A stretch of DNA of 34,884 nucleotides from assembly GCA_020436695.1 (NCBI GenBank), contig JAGQXH010000008.1, positions 1 to 34,884 on the forward strand, read 5' to 3'. The position numbers and the translations under genes are program-made. The stretch's first letter is position 1. Each line of letters starts with the position of its first letter. The DNA is from Lewinella sp. (lineage in GTDB: Bacteria; Bacteroidota; Bacteroidia; Chitinophagales; Saprospiraceae). Under the pieces are notes generated by a model. It made no database searches and was not told where the DNA came from. It saw only the letters and a program-made list of their open reading frames with translations. Below, piece by piece: positions 25,491 through 33,521 of the stretch.

Positions 25491-25519
25491 AGTCGCACAG
25501 AAATGTGCGACTTTTTTTT
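25491..25519 (+). terminator. Rho-independent terminator after the T9SS surface-protein gene
   Basis: AGTCGCACA pairs with TGTGCGACT around a GAAA loop, giving a 9-bp perfect stem, then runs into eight T residues (25512-25519). Confidence 0.9.
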
Positions 25520-25524
25520 GTAGT

Positions 25525-25545
25525 CCAGCCGGCTTTTCCGGCTGG
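25525..25545. terminator. Second short hairpin downstream
   Basis: CCAGCCGG and CCGGCTGG form an 8-bp perfect stem around CTTTT, 5 bp after the main terminator. No T-run follows, so it may be a second stop signal or a repeat element. Confidence 0.5.
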
Positions 25546-25546
25546 A

Positions 25547-25565
25547 AGTCGACAGTCAATAGCCT
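25547..25565. repeat. Short inverted partner of the heptamer array at 25713
   Basis: GTCGACAGTCAATAG, read on the minus strand, gives tgactgt then cgacttc, the same YGACTNN units in 7-bp steps. It could pair with part of the array 150 bp downstream. Confidence 0.4.
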
Positions 25566-25655
25566 AAAACCTGCTCAAAATCTGCCAGGTTAGTTGGCTT
25601 GCTTAGTAAGATCTCTCCTGGCCTATCTGTGCTATAGTCTAGGTCTCACAAATAA

Positions 25656-25696
25656 TAAAGTCCTGTTCGAACCATCAAGGATCAAACAGGACTTTA
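25656..25696 (-). terminator. 12-bp perfect hairpin, likely terminator of ilvE
   Basis: TAAAGTCCTGTT (25656-25667) pairs with AACAGGACTTTA (25685-25696), with a 17-nt loop. On the minus strand the stem runs into TTTATTATT. It lies about 60 bp beyond the ilvE stop in the transcribed direction. Confidence 0.7.
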
Positions 25697-25712
25697 CATT
25701 ATCACTATGCAT

Positions 25713-25754
25713 CGACCGTCGACTATTGACTTACGACTATCGACTGCCGACTAA
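25713..25754. repeat. 7-bp tandem array, 6 units of YGACYNN
   Basis: Six exact 7-bp steps read cgaccgt, cgactat, tgactta, cgactat, cgactgc and cgactaa. The array ends 3 bp before the ilvE stop, on the strand opposite its coding sequence. Confidence 0.75.
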
Positions 25755-25757
25755 ATT

Positions 25758-26837
25758 CTAATCTACCAGTTCCAGCGTCTTTACCTCTTCTACCCATCCG
25801 TGAGTATCCTCGATCCGGCCGGAACGCAAACCGTCGATCTCATCCTTGATCATGGGACCGATCTTCCGACCCTCGATGGCAGGCAATTCCAGAACGCGGT
25901 CGCCATAGGCGATCTTCGCCACATGAGAAACCACTGCAGCCGTACCGGTGCCGAATACTTCCTGCAATTCGCCACGATCAAAGGCAGCCACCACTTCGTC
26001 AATATGCAAGGGCTTTTCGATCACTTCATACCCCTTCTCACGCAGCAGTATCAATATGGTATCACGCGTAATGCCTTTGAGAATGGCACCATCCGTTGCC
26101 GGTGTTACGACCTTACCATTGATCACAAAGAAAATATTCATGGTGCCGACTTCCTGGATGTACTTGAATTCTTTTCCGTCCATCCACATCACCTGATCGT
26201 AACCTTTTTCCTGAGCAACTCTGGCTGGAAGCAAAGAGGCGGCATAATTACCACTGGTCTTGGCCTCTCCGGTTCCACCTGCAACGGCGCGGATATAGGT
26301 TTGTTCAGCAATAAGGCTGACCGGCTTGGCATAATATGGACCTACCGGGCCGGTAAAAATAATGAAGCGATAAGTATCCGAAGGGCGCACTCCGATGAAC
26401 TCGTCAGTAGCGAACATGTAGGGGCGAATGTATAGCGCACTGCCTTCCTGAGGCGGTATCCAACCCTGATCCAGCGCTACGAGGCTGTGAATGGCTTCCA
26501 GGAACAGATCTTCCGGAAAATCCGGCATACACATCCGTTGTGCAGAAGCGTTAATCCTTTTGGCGTGCATTTCCGGCCGGAAGAACATCGGCTGGCCGTT
26601 CTCGTTCTTGGAGGCTTTCATACCTTCAAAAATTGACTGGCCGTAGTGCAGGACCATGGAAGCAGGATGAATGGAGAACGGTGCAAAAGGAACAATGCGT
26701 AAGTCGGTCCACTTTCCGTTTTCGTAATCCGCGACGAACATATGGTCCGAAAAAACGCGGCCAAAAGGAATATTGTCAAAATCTACCTCGTTCAAACGAG
26801 ATTGTTTAGTTTTGGATACTTTTATATCATATTTCAT
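25758..26837 (-). CDS. ilvE: Branched-chain amino acid aminotransferase
   Basis: The 359-residue protein is a fold-type IV PLP aminotransferase that interconverts Leu, Ile and Val with their 2-oxo acids using glutamate/2-oxoglutarate. Family blocks are LHYGQSIFEGMKA (63-75), FRPEMHAKRINASAQRM (about 86-102), LYIRPYMFATDE (about 135-146) and GGTGEAKTSGNYAASL, in which K193 is the PLP lysine. Later come MWMDGKEFKYIQEVGTMNIFF and the phosphate-binding EVFGTGTAAVV. Length and motif order fit the bacterial/mitochondrial-type BCAT (group with longer N-terminus). It is monocistronic here, divergent from the next plus-strand gene and ended by the hairpin at 25656-25696. Confidence 0.95.
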   Translation of the reverse strand: MKYDIKVSKTKQSRLNEVDFDNIPFGRVFSDHMFVADYENGKWTDLRIVPFAPFSIHPASMVLHYGQSIFEGMKASKNENGQPMFFRPEMHAKRINASAQRMCMPDFPEDLFLEAIHSLVALDQGWIPPQEGSALYIRPYMFATDEFIGVRPSDTYRFIIFTGPVGPYYAKPVSLIAEQTYIRAVAGGTGEAKTSGNYAASLLPARVAQEKGYDQVMWMDGKEFKYIQEVGTMNIFFVINGKVVTPATDGAILKGITRDTILILLREKGYEVIEKPLHIDEVVAAFDRGELQEVFGTGTAAVVSHVAKIAYGDRVLELPAIEGRKIGPMIKDEIDGLRSGRIEDTHGWVEEVKTLELVD

Positions 26838-26930
26838 CGGACTGATTTTTTACAATTATACAGTTAAATTCTGGATGCCACAACACAACTTTAGACAGAC
26901 AGAATTTAATTTCTAATAAAAATGATAAAA

Positions 26931-26944
26931 CAAATATAGTTTTG
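26931..26944. promoter_or_regulatory. Overlapping divergent -7 boxes between ilvE and the next gene
   Basis: CAAATATA (26931-26938) reads TATATTTG on the minus strand and suits ilvE, giving a leader of about 85-90 nt. TAGTTTTG (26937-26944) is a plus-strand match. The plus box would place the transcription start after the apparent TTG start at 26942, so the minus-strand assignment is preferred. Confidence 0.35.
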
Positions 26945-27406
26945 AGTCACAGTTTTTTTGATTTCGACCTTTTTGCGGCTCCGGAGCCAGGGCACTTTCT
27001 AAAGGATCTGAAAGGCCGTGGACGGGCCGGCATCCTGGTCATTTTCGAGTTTGATGAGGACGCCACACCGGATCAGGAGTACCTGGAAGCAATTTTACGC
27101 CCGCTAAAACTCGATCTGCAAAATGACGCCTTTTTTTTGGCTTTACAAAAAAAAGAGGCGATTTCCGTAGCCTCTGTCCTACAACAGTACGAGAGCAAAT
27201 ATATACTGATATTTGGTGGAGAGCTGAATCGCTTTGGTATCCGTCTTCGACTCCCCGATTACCAACCGGTCAAATTTCAGGGAAAATATTTCCTGAAGGC
27301 CGATTCGCTGCAACAGATAAGAACCGACCGGGAAAATAAAGACAACCGCAGAGCCGGTGCTTTATGGAATGCTTTAAAGGAAATATTTACTGAGAGGCTG
27401 CAATGA
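26942..27406 (+). CDS. Uncharacterised protein, weakly reminiscent of a DNA polymerase III psi-type subunit
   Basis: The 154-residue protein starts at TTG; no in-frame ATG or GTG is available and the body is clearly coding. It has an acidic/aromatic N-terminus (SHSFFDFDLF), a strand IL VIFEFDED, then alternating helices and strands: LRPLKLDLQNDAFFLAL, YILIFGGELNRFGIRLRLP and LWNALKEIF at the C-terminus. Proteins of this shape occur in Bacteroidota as unnamed small proteins; the resemblance to HolD (psi) is only a memory-based impression. It precedes rdgB by 82 bp on the same strand. No signal peptide or catalytic motif is seen. Confidence 0.55.
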   Translation: MSHSFFDFDLFAAPEPGHFLKDLKGRGRAGILVIFEFDEDATPDQEYLEAILRPLKLDLQNDAFFLALQKKEAISVASVLQQYESKYILIFGGELNRFGIRLRLPDYQPVKFQGKYFLKADSLQQIRTDRENKDNRRAGALWNALKEIFTERLQ

Positions 27407-27488
27407 GGCCCCTGAAAAAAAACAATTATTACACCAACAACGGTCATTGTAAAATCATTCCCGAAATACCCAAAATTTAAAAAAAAAT

Positions 27489-28070
27489 ATGAAATCCGTC
27501 GTTTTTGCCACGGCCAATCCGCATAAAGTAAGAGAAGTCAACGAGTTATTGGGCGACCGCTACGATATCAAAAGTCTGCAGGACATTGGTTGTACCGAGG
27601 ATATTCCAGAAACGCAGAATACCATCATGGGAAATGCGCTTCAAAAAGCCCGCTATCTCAAGCATCACTACGGACATGATTGTTTTGCGGAAGATACGGG
27701 GCTGGAAATTGATGCGCTGGAAGGTGCACCGGGGGTATATACGGCCCGGTATGCCGGTCCGCAACGTGATCCGCTGGCAAATATGCAGAAGGTACTGGAA
27801 GAATTGGCCGATACCAATATGCGATCTGCTCGTTTTCGTACGGTTATTGCGCTTATCCTGGATGGCGAAGAGCATGTATTCGAAGGGATTGCGGAAGGTA
27901 CGATCGCCGAACAACCCAGTGGAGACAAAGGTTTTGGTTATGATCCTATCTTCATCCCGCAAGGCTACGATCAAACCTTTGCGGAAATGGATGCCGACGA
28001 AAAAAATGCCATCAGCCACCGGGGTAAAGCAGTTGATCAACTGGCTGCTTTTTTGCAGAGTTACTATTAG
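27489..28070 (+). CDS. rdgB: Non-canonical purine NTP pyrophosphatase (RdgB/HAM1)
   Basis: The 193-residue protein hydrolyses ITP, dITP and XTP to the monophosphate, keeping deaminated purines out of DNA and RNA. It shows the family's opening VVFATANPHKVREV, DCFAEDTGLEIDALEGAPGVYTARYAG (about 64-90), the central KGFGYDPIFIP and the AISHRGKA motif near the C-terminus. Length is typical. It is followed after 57 bp by the DUF4340-like gene on the same strand. The assignment is secure. Confidence 0.96.
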   Translation: MKSVVFATANPHKVREVNELLGDRYDIKSLQDIGCTEDIPETQNTIMGNALQKARYLKHHYGHDCFAEDTGLEIDALEGAPGVYTARYAGPQRDPLANMQKVLEELADTNMRSARFRTVIALILDGEEHVFEGIAEGTIAEQPSGDKGFGYDPIFIPQGYDQTFAEMDADEKNAISHRGKAVDQLAAFLQSYY

Positions 28071-28127
28071 AGATAGTATCTGATTTCCAGATAAGCAGAT
28101 CATCTATTTCATCCCAATCCCAAAGCT

Positions 28128-29078
28128 ATGAATCTGAGGAATCTCGTTTTGATCCTGATGTTCGGTGGGCTATTCTACGGTATGTATTATTTGTACCATG
28201 CCCAGGCCTCCCAACCGCTTCAGGCCGATCTCATCGCAGTAAATCCACTACAGATCAGCCGGCTACGGATTACGGGTCCGGAAAGAGAGCAGTATATTGA
28301 ACTGCAACGCCAGGACTCCGGCTGGATCGCTTCCAATGGTCAGGTACACCTGATTGCCCTTTCAGCACCGGTAGAAGCCGTATTACAAAACCTGCATAAG
28401 ATCACCACCACCGACATTGCCGCGACCAGCGAATCGGACTGGAATAATTACGGTTTAGGAGATGGATACGCCGTTCGGGTCGAACTTTTCAGCGGCAAAG
28501 AACGGATCGAGGATTTTTGGGTGGGGCAGGTTCCTCCGGGTGAACTGCCTGAAGACAGTCTGGTGTATCTCCGCATTCAGGGTGAGCAGGAAGTCTATGT
28601 GGTAAAAGGATTGCAAACGGCACCTTTCTATCAACCCTTTTCGGCTTATCGCCCAAAGACGATCCTATCCATTCCAGTGGATAGTCGGATTGACAGCTTC
28701 TCTTTTATTTATCCCGATACTACATATACGCTCAACCGCCGGCCACAAGGTTGGATACTCAATAGGCTGGCCATGGCTGAACCTGCTGAGGTAGATCATT
28801 TCCTGGGAAATCTTCAGGATCTGTCTTCCAGCGATTTTGCGGATGATTTTGACCACAACCGTGCCGGAGTGGAGCGGCTGCTCTCACTGCAGCTATACCC
28901 TTCCCCGGCGGAAACGCCGATCCTGGTCGATATGTACCTGGATACCCTGCGCGAGCATCCCTATGTGTTGCGTTCTACCCAAAACCCGGGCACCTGGTTT
29001 GAATGCGATTCGCTCGAACTCTATAAAAGATTTGTGTTACCTCTGGATTCTCTCCAACTACAAAATGTCAAATTGTGA
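28128..29078 (+). CDS. DUF4340-like protein with N-terminal membrane anchor
   Basis: The 316-residue protein has one hydrophobic helix at 5-25 (LVLILMFGGLFYGMYYLYH), with the rest predicted outside the cytoplasm. The body has the repeated beta architecture of DUF4340 proteins: INRLR-like short strands, IELQRQDSGWIASNGQ, VRVELFSGKERIEDFWVGQ, VYVVKGLQTAPFY, then a second copy (YTLNRRPQGWILNRL) beginning near 200. Function of the family is not established; some members neighbour ABC-type gliding/auxiliary genes, which are not present here. Its stop overlaps the pxpA start by 4 bp, so the two are translationally coupled. Confidence 0.75.
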   Translation: MNLRNLVLILMFGGLFYGMYYLYHAQASQPLQADLIAVNPLQISRLRITGPEREQYIELQRQDSGWIASNGQVHLIALSAPVEAVLQNLHKITTTDIAATSESDWNNYGLGDGYAVRVELFSGKERIEDFWVGQVPPGELPEDSLVYLRIQGEQEVYVVKGLQTAPFYQPFSAYRPKTILSIPVDSRIDSFSFIYPDTTYTLNRRPQGWILNRLAMAEPAEVDHFLGNLQDLSSSDFADDFDHNRAGVERLLSLQLYPSPAETPILVDMYLDTLREHPYVLRSTQNPGTWFECDSLELYKRFVLPLDSLQLQNVKL

Positions 29079-29800
29079 TCGATCTTAATTGCGATATGGG
29101 CGAAAGTTACGGTCGTTTCCAAATTGGAAATGATGAAGCGCTGTTCCCCTATATTACTTCCTGCAATATTGCCTGCGGATTCCATGGCGGAGACCCTCTC
29201 CATATCGAAAGAACAATAGAAAAGGCACTGGCCCATGATCTACGGATCGGAGCGCACCCCTCCTACCCTGATCTAATGGGATTCGGACGAAGAAAGATGC
29301 AATTGTCCAGAGACGAATTATCTGCCCTGATCAAATACCAGGTAGCAGCCTTAATAGGCATGGTAGAAAGTATGGGTGGGCAGCTGAGCTACGTCAAGCC
29401 GCATGGTGCCTTGTACAATAGTATGGTACAGGATGCCGCTGAGGCCGAAACTGTAGTTCTTGCTATTAAGGCCATTTCGCCGGAACTGGCCGTGATGGGC
29501 CTGGCCGGGAGTCAGGTGAAGGCTATTACCAAAGCCGCCGGAATGACCTTCATCGCGGAAGCCTTTGCCGACCGTCGATACGATAATAACGGGCACCTGG
29601 TAGCCAGAGGTAAACCCGGCGCCGTGATCGGAGACGCCCATGCCGCTGCTGAGCAGGTCTGGGAAATGGTCAATCAGCAGCAGCTTACCTCCATTGAAGG
29701 CAAAAAGCTTAGCCTTAAGGCAGACAGCTTCTGCATTCATGGGGATAATCCGGCGGCAGTAGCCATCCTGAAAGCGATCCATGCAAAATTTAGCGCATAG
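29075..29800 (+). CDS. pxpA: 5-oxoprolinase subunit A (LamB/YcsF family)
   Basis: The 241-residue protein is the PxpA component of the ATP-dependent 5-oxoprolinase that turns pyroglutamate into glutamate. It starts at GTG and its motifs are full: IDLNCDMGESYGRF (2-15), SCNIACGFHGGDP (about 28-40), IGAHPSYPDLMGFGRR (about 57-72) and YVKPHGALYN (about 105-114). Near the C-terminus comes ADRRYDNNGHLVARGKPGAVI. Length is normal. It overlaps the DUF4340-like stop by 4 bp, and pxpB follows after 58 bp. The pathway assignment is reliable, but pxpC is not in this window. Confidence 0.95.
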   Translation: MIDLNCDMGESYGRFQIGNDEALFPYITSCNIACGFHGGDPLHIERTIEKALAHDLRIGAHPSYPDLMGFGRRKMQLSRDELSALIKYQVAALIGMVESMGGQLSYVKPHGALYNSMVQDAAEAETVVLAIKAISPELAVMGLAGSQVKAITKAAGMTFIAEAFADRRYDNNGHLVARGKPGAVIGDAHAAAEQVWEMVNQQQLTSIEGKKLSLKADSFCIHGDNPAAVAILKAIHAKFSA

Positions 29801-29858
29801 AGACTATTTTAAAATCTCTCACTGGGCTACTTTTACTTAATCTCTAAGCGCAATAGAG

Positions 29859-30542
29859 ATGAACATTACCTTTCATCGTTTCGGCAGCCAGGCTCTCCTT
29901 ATCCAATGGGAGCAACGTATTGATCGCGACATCAATGCAGCGGTTGTTCGTTTGGCCAAGGAAATAGAACAGGCCAAGATTCCCGGTATCACTTATTGTT
30001 TGCCGGCCTATTGCTCGCTTACGGTTGGTTACCGCTCACCAATGATCACTTATGATCTGCTTTGCCGGGAAATAGAGGCCCTGATTTCAGCACAACGAAC
30101 ACTAACCTCTACTATGCCATCACCCCGACAGATCACAATTCCGGTCTGCTACGAAGGTCCGTGCGCTCCGGACCTGGAATGGCTGAGTGAGCATACCGGG
30201 CTGGACTGTGAGCAGATCATCAGTTTACATACTTCTACCCCATTCCATGTATACCTGATCGGTTTTCTGCCGGGTTTCCCGTATCTGGCCACTTTACCTT
30301 CGGTGCTGCACGCCCCACGCAAAGAGACGCCCCGCTTGCGTGTCCCGGCAGGTTCGGTCGCCCTGGCGGGGCTACAAACCGGTATTTATCCCCTCGAATC
30401 TCCCGGCGGCTGGCAGATCATTGGTCGCACGCCGGTTCGTCTGTTCGACCCCAAAAGGGAATCACCTTTTTATTTACAGACCGGTGATGAAGTACGCTTT
30501 GAAGCGATTGGGTGGGACGCCTTTCAGCATGCATCGGATTGA
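29859..30542 (+). CDS. pxpB: 5-oxoprolinase subunit B (KipI/PxpB family)
   Basis: The 227-residue protein is the PxpB subunit of 5-oxoprolinase (KipI family; the N-terminal domain was first described as an inhibitor of KinA in Bacillus). Motifs present are the opening ITFHRFGSQALLIQW, PAYCSLTVGY, ITIPVCYEGP, then VYLIGFLPGFPYLATLP (about 131-147), VPAGSVALAGLQTGIYP and SPGGWQIIGRTP. Length is typical. In most bacteria it is directly followed by pxpC. Here the next gene is a thioredoxin-domain lipoprotein after 174 bp, so the AB pair is split from C. Confidence 0.95.
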   Translation: MNITFHRFGSQALLIQWEQRIDRDINAAVVRLAKEIEQAKIPGITYCLPAYCSLTVGYRSPMITYDLLCREIEALISAQRTLTSTMPSPRQITIPVCYEGPCAPDLEWLSEHTGLDCEQIISLHTSTPFHVYLIGFLPGFPYLATLPSVLHAPRKETPRLRVPAGSVALAGLQTGIYPLESPGGWQIIGRTPVRLFDPKRESPFYLQTGDEVRFEAIGWDAFQHASD

Positions 30543-30631
30543 TTAGAAATCCACATGCTCCAAACCTTGCAATTCTATCAGGTTTTACGATAGAAGCATT
30601 AATTTTCACCAATCTCTTTTTATCTTCAACG

Positions 30632-30658
30632 TCAATTGGCGTTTGCTTACGCCATTGA
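30632..30658 (+). terminator. Possible terminator hairpin after pxpB
   Basis: TCAATTGGCG pairs imperfectly with CGCCATTGA around TTTGCTTA, followed by a short T/A-rich tail. It would separate the pxpAB transcript from the thioredoxin gene. The stem has one bulge and the tail is weak. Confidence 0.35.
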
Positions 30659-30716
30659 TTTATTAAAAGACCGTTACCTGTTTTCCCAGGCTATCGGATG
30701 ATCAAAACCAAACGAA

Positions 30717-31931
30717 ATGAAAAACCTACTACCATATCTTACCGGTATGGCCTTAAGTTTATTGACCTTTTCTGCCTGTCAGTCGGAGAGCGGATCGCAA
30801 AGCGATGAAGCTGCTTCGACGGAATCCAACGCTCCAACAGCTACCTTTGTAGCAAATCCTCAGGCAGTAGCGGAGCAAGATGTAACCACCTTAAAGATCG
30901 GTGCACAGGCACCTGATTTCACCCTACCCGGAATTGACGGCAAAATGCATTCTCTGGGAGATTACACTGATGCAGATGTGCTAGTGATTATTTTCACCTG
31001 CAATCACTGCCCTACGGCCCAGGCTTACGAAGAACGCACCAAACAGATCGTGACCGATTACCAGGCCAAAGGGGTCCAGGTAGTGGCGATCTCTCCCAAT
31101 AGCCCGCTGGGGCTGTTATACGAAGAACTCGGCTATACCGATCTGAATGATGATTATGATGATATGATCATTCGCGCTGATGATCAGGATTTCAATTTCC
31201 CTTATCTATACGACGGAGATACGGAATCAGTATCCCTTAAATATGGCCCGGTCGCTACACCGCATGCTTTCGTATTTGATAAACAGCGTAAACTACAGTA
31301 CGTCGGACGATTGGACGGCGTGGAAAAACCCGGTGGGGCCAATGCCGAAGACCTTAGGGCCGCCATTGATGCCGTGCTGGCGGGTAAGACTCCGGAGGTG
31401 CAGGAAACAAAGACCTTCGGCTGTTCCACCAAATGGGGTTGGAAGACGGAAATGAAAGCCCGGGTCAGTAAAGAATGGAGCGAAAAGCCGGTCAGCCTGG
31501 AAAACATTAGTGTTGATGGAATTAAGGCATTACTAAAAAACGAAGATTCCGAAAAATTGCGCCTGGTTAACGTCTGGGCCACCTGGTGTGGTCCCTGCAT
31601 TCTGGAATATCCGGAATTCATTGTATTGCAGCGCATGTACGGAGCCCGGGATTTCGAATTTGTATCCATTTCTGCGGATAAGCCTGAACAAAAAGACAAG
31701 GCCCTGAAATTTTTACAAAGCAAGAGCTCCGCACTTACCAACTATATCTTCGATCAGGATGATAAATACGCTCTGATCGAGGCCATCGATCCCAATTGGA
31801 ACGGAGCCCTCCCCTACACTATTCTGGTAGAGCCGGGCGGTGAAGTAGTCTGGGCGCATCAGGGTGAAGTGGACTTTATGGAACTGAAAAGGACCATTGT
31901 AGATCACCCGATGATCGGAAGGTATTACTAA
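30717..31931 (+). CDS. Lipoprotein with two thioredoxin-fold domains (peroxiredoxin-like plus TlpA-like)
   Basis: The 404-residue protein has a lipoprotein signal (LLTFSAC, C21) and a Ser/Asp-rich linker, then two thioredoxin-fold domains. The first (about 58-225) is AhpC/TSA-like, with GAQAPDFTLPGIDGK and a CNHC site (C95, C98) followed by a TPHAFVFDKQ cis-Pro block. The second (about 255-400) is TlpA/ResA-like, with VNVWATWCGPC (C291, C294), FVSISADKP and a LPYTILVEPGG cis-Pro block. C236 lies in the linker. Both CxxC sites look intact, so a periplasmic thiol-disulfide relay is plausible. Its partner and client are unknown. Confidence 0.88.
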   Translation: MKNLLPYLTGMALSLLTFSACQSESGSQSDEAASTESNAPTATFVANPQAVAEQDVTTLKIGAQAPDFTLPGIDGKMHSLGDYTDADVLVIIFTCNHCPTAQAYEERTKQIVTDYQAKGVQVVAISPNSPLGLLYEELGYTDLNDDYDDMIIRADDQDFNFPYLYDGDTESVSLKYGPVATPHAFVFDKQRKLQYVGRLDGVEKPGGANAEDLRAAIDAVLAGKTPEVQETKTFGCSTKWGWKTEMKARVSKEWSEKPVSLENISVDGIKALLKNEDSEKLRLVNVWATWCGPCILEYPEFIVLQRMYGARDFEFVSISADKPEQKDKALKFLQSKSSALTNYIFDQDDKYALIEAIDPNWNGALPYTILVEPGGEVVWAHQGEVDFMELKRTIVDHPMIGRYY

Positions 31932-31943
31932 AATAATTCAAGT

Positions 31944-31978
31944 TGTCAGTTACCCAGTCGTCAGTTCGTCATACCAGT
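31944..31978. repeat. Heptamer-periodic arm (left)
   Basis: 7-bp steps tgtcagt, tacccag, tcgtcag, ttcgtca and taccagt. Together with the array at 32079-32106 it makes an inverted pair: CAAGTTGTCAGT at 31939-31950 against the minus strand of 32099-32110. Confidence 0.55.
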
Positions 31979-32078
31979 GCTGAAGATCAACAGTATCGGC
32001 CCTGATTTCAGGAAAATGAGGGCTTCGATCCTGTCAATTTCGCATTGATCGGCTCAATTTTAACTTTGCCGATCACAA

Positions 32079-32106
32079 CTGACCACTGATCACTGACGAC
32101 TGACAA
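32079..32106. repeat. 7-bp tandem array, 4 units of CTGAYNA (right arm)
   Basis: Units ctgacca, ctgatca, ctgacga and ctgacaa in exact 7-bp steps. It lies about 50 bp before the Nramp-family start. Confidence 0.7.
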
Positions 32107-32156
32107 CTTGGATTTAAATAGTCGTAAGTCACCCGTCACGACTAAACTTAATCCTA

Positions 32157-33509
32157 ATGGAGCAAGACCCATACATACTTTCACCGGACAAGATCATGGA
32201 GCCGCCGGTAAAGTTTATTGATAAACTCAAACATCTTGGCCCGGGATTTATCCTTTCGGCCTCCATTGTAGGTTCCGGAGAACTCATTGCTACCACCAGT
32301 CTGGGTGCGGAGGCCGGTTTTATCACTTTTTGGGTGATCATACTGAGTTGCCTGGTTAAAGTGGCTATCCAGGTAGAGTTCGGCAAGCACACCATTCTGA
32401 CCGGAGAAACCGCCATGACCGCCTTTCATCAACTACCCGGGCCGGCCATCGGCCGGGCACGCTGGACCGTCTGGACGGTTTTTCTGGTGATGCTCATCAA
32501 GTTATTGCAGATGGGGGGCATCGTCGGTGGTGTAGCTATCATCCTAAACATTCCCTTTCCGCAGATCAGCATTTCCGTCTGGGCCCTCCTGATCGCACCT
32601 ATTGTCGGTGTGCTGATCTTCCGGGGATATTATCGTTTCATCGAGAAATTCTCGCTCGGTATGATCGCTTTCTTTACCCTTTTTACTTTTTCGGCCCTTT
32701 GGTTGTTGCATGACACGACCTATGCGATCACCTGGGCGGATATTGGTACCGGGTTAAAATTTCAGTTACCCCCCGCAGCCGTGGCCGTCGCTTTCGGCGC
32801 TTTCGGTATCACCGGTGTGGGAGGCGATGAGATCATTCATTACAATTACTGGTGCCTGGAAAAAGGCTACGCCGCCCATACAGGACCACGCGATGATTCG
32901 GAGGCCTGGAAAAGGCGGGCAGCAGGCTGGATCAGGGTCATGCAACTGGACGCTACGATTGCCATGATCGTATACACTACAGTTACAGCAGCATTTTATC
33001 TATTGGGAGCAGCCGTACTACACGCTCAGGGGAATGTACCGGCCGGGGATCAGATGGTGGAGTCGCTTTCCACTATGTATACGGAGGCGGTTGGGCCGGG
33101 AGCCAGGCCCTTTTTCCTGTTTGGAGCTTTTGTGGTATTGTTCTCTACCTTATTTGCTGCATTGGCGTCTTGGACGCGCCAGTGGTCGGACATTTTCGGA
33201 AACATCGGCCTGATCCACTTTCACGATATGGCGGAGCGAAAAAAAACCATTGCCATCCTTGCCTGGGTACTCCCTGTACTATGGGCCCTGCTGTATGTCT
33301 TCATCCGGTTGCCTAAGATCATGGTCATAAGTGGCGGTATTGTCGGATCATTGTTGCTCTTTCTCGTTGTGTACGCCGTATACCACTTCCGTTATCGTCG
33401 GTTACACCCTGATTTCAAACCCAAACTTAGTTATGACATCCTGCTATGGATCAGCATCCTGGCCATTATTGGGGTGGGGATGTATGGATTGGCCCGGATT
33501 GATTTTTAA
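32157..33509 (+). CDS. Nramp-family (YcsG-like) membrane transporter with non-canonical substrate motifs
   Basis: The 450-residue protein has about eleven hydrophobic helices in Nramp order. The TM1 segment reads LGPGFILSASIVGSGELIATTSLGAEAGF (27-55); the canonical DPGN metal motif is absent and SGEL sits near that point. TM6 reads FGAFGITGVGGDEIIHYNYW (213-232), lacking the usual MPH motif. Other family features remain, such as the charged loop KFGKHTILTGETA-like stretch. In Bacillus subtilis the Nramp-family ycsG lies between ycsF (pxpA) and kipI (pxpB), matching the context here. It may carry something other than a divalent metal, perhaps a solute linked to 5-oxoproline; that is inference. 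Confidence 0.85.
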   Translation: MEQDPYILSPDKIMEPPVKFIDKLKHLGPGFILSASIVGSGELIATTSLGAEAGFITFWVIILSCLVKVAIQVEFGKHTILTGETAMTAFHQLPGPAIGRARWTVWTVFLVMLIKLLQMGGIVGGVAIILNIPFPQISISVWALLIAPIVGVLIFRGYYRFIEKFSLGMIAFFTLFTFSALWLLHDTTYAITWADIGTGLKFQLPPAAVAVAFGAFGITGVGGDEIIHYNYWCLEKGYAAHTGPRDDSEAWKRRAAGWIRVMQLDATIAMIVYTTVTAAFYLLGAAVLHAQGNVPAGDQMVESLSTMYTEAVGPGARPFFLFGAFVVLFSTLFAALASWTRQWSDIFGNIGLIHFHDMAERKKTIAILAWVLPVLWALLYVFIRLPKIMVISGGIVGSLLLFLVVYAVYHFRYRRLHPDFKPKLSYDILLWISILAIIGVGMYGLARIDF

Positions 33510-33521
33510 TCCCGGCAAGGC

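Noticed and set aside
25491-25754. CRISPR-like array after the T9SS surface-protein gene
   Set aside because: Repeat units are 7 bp and degenerate, without spacers of constant length, and no cas gene is present; hairpins and short tandem repeats explain it.
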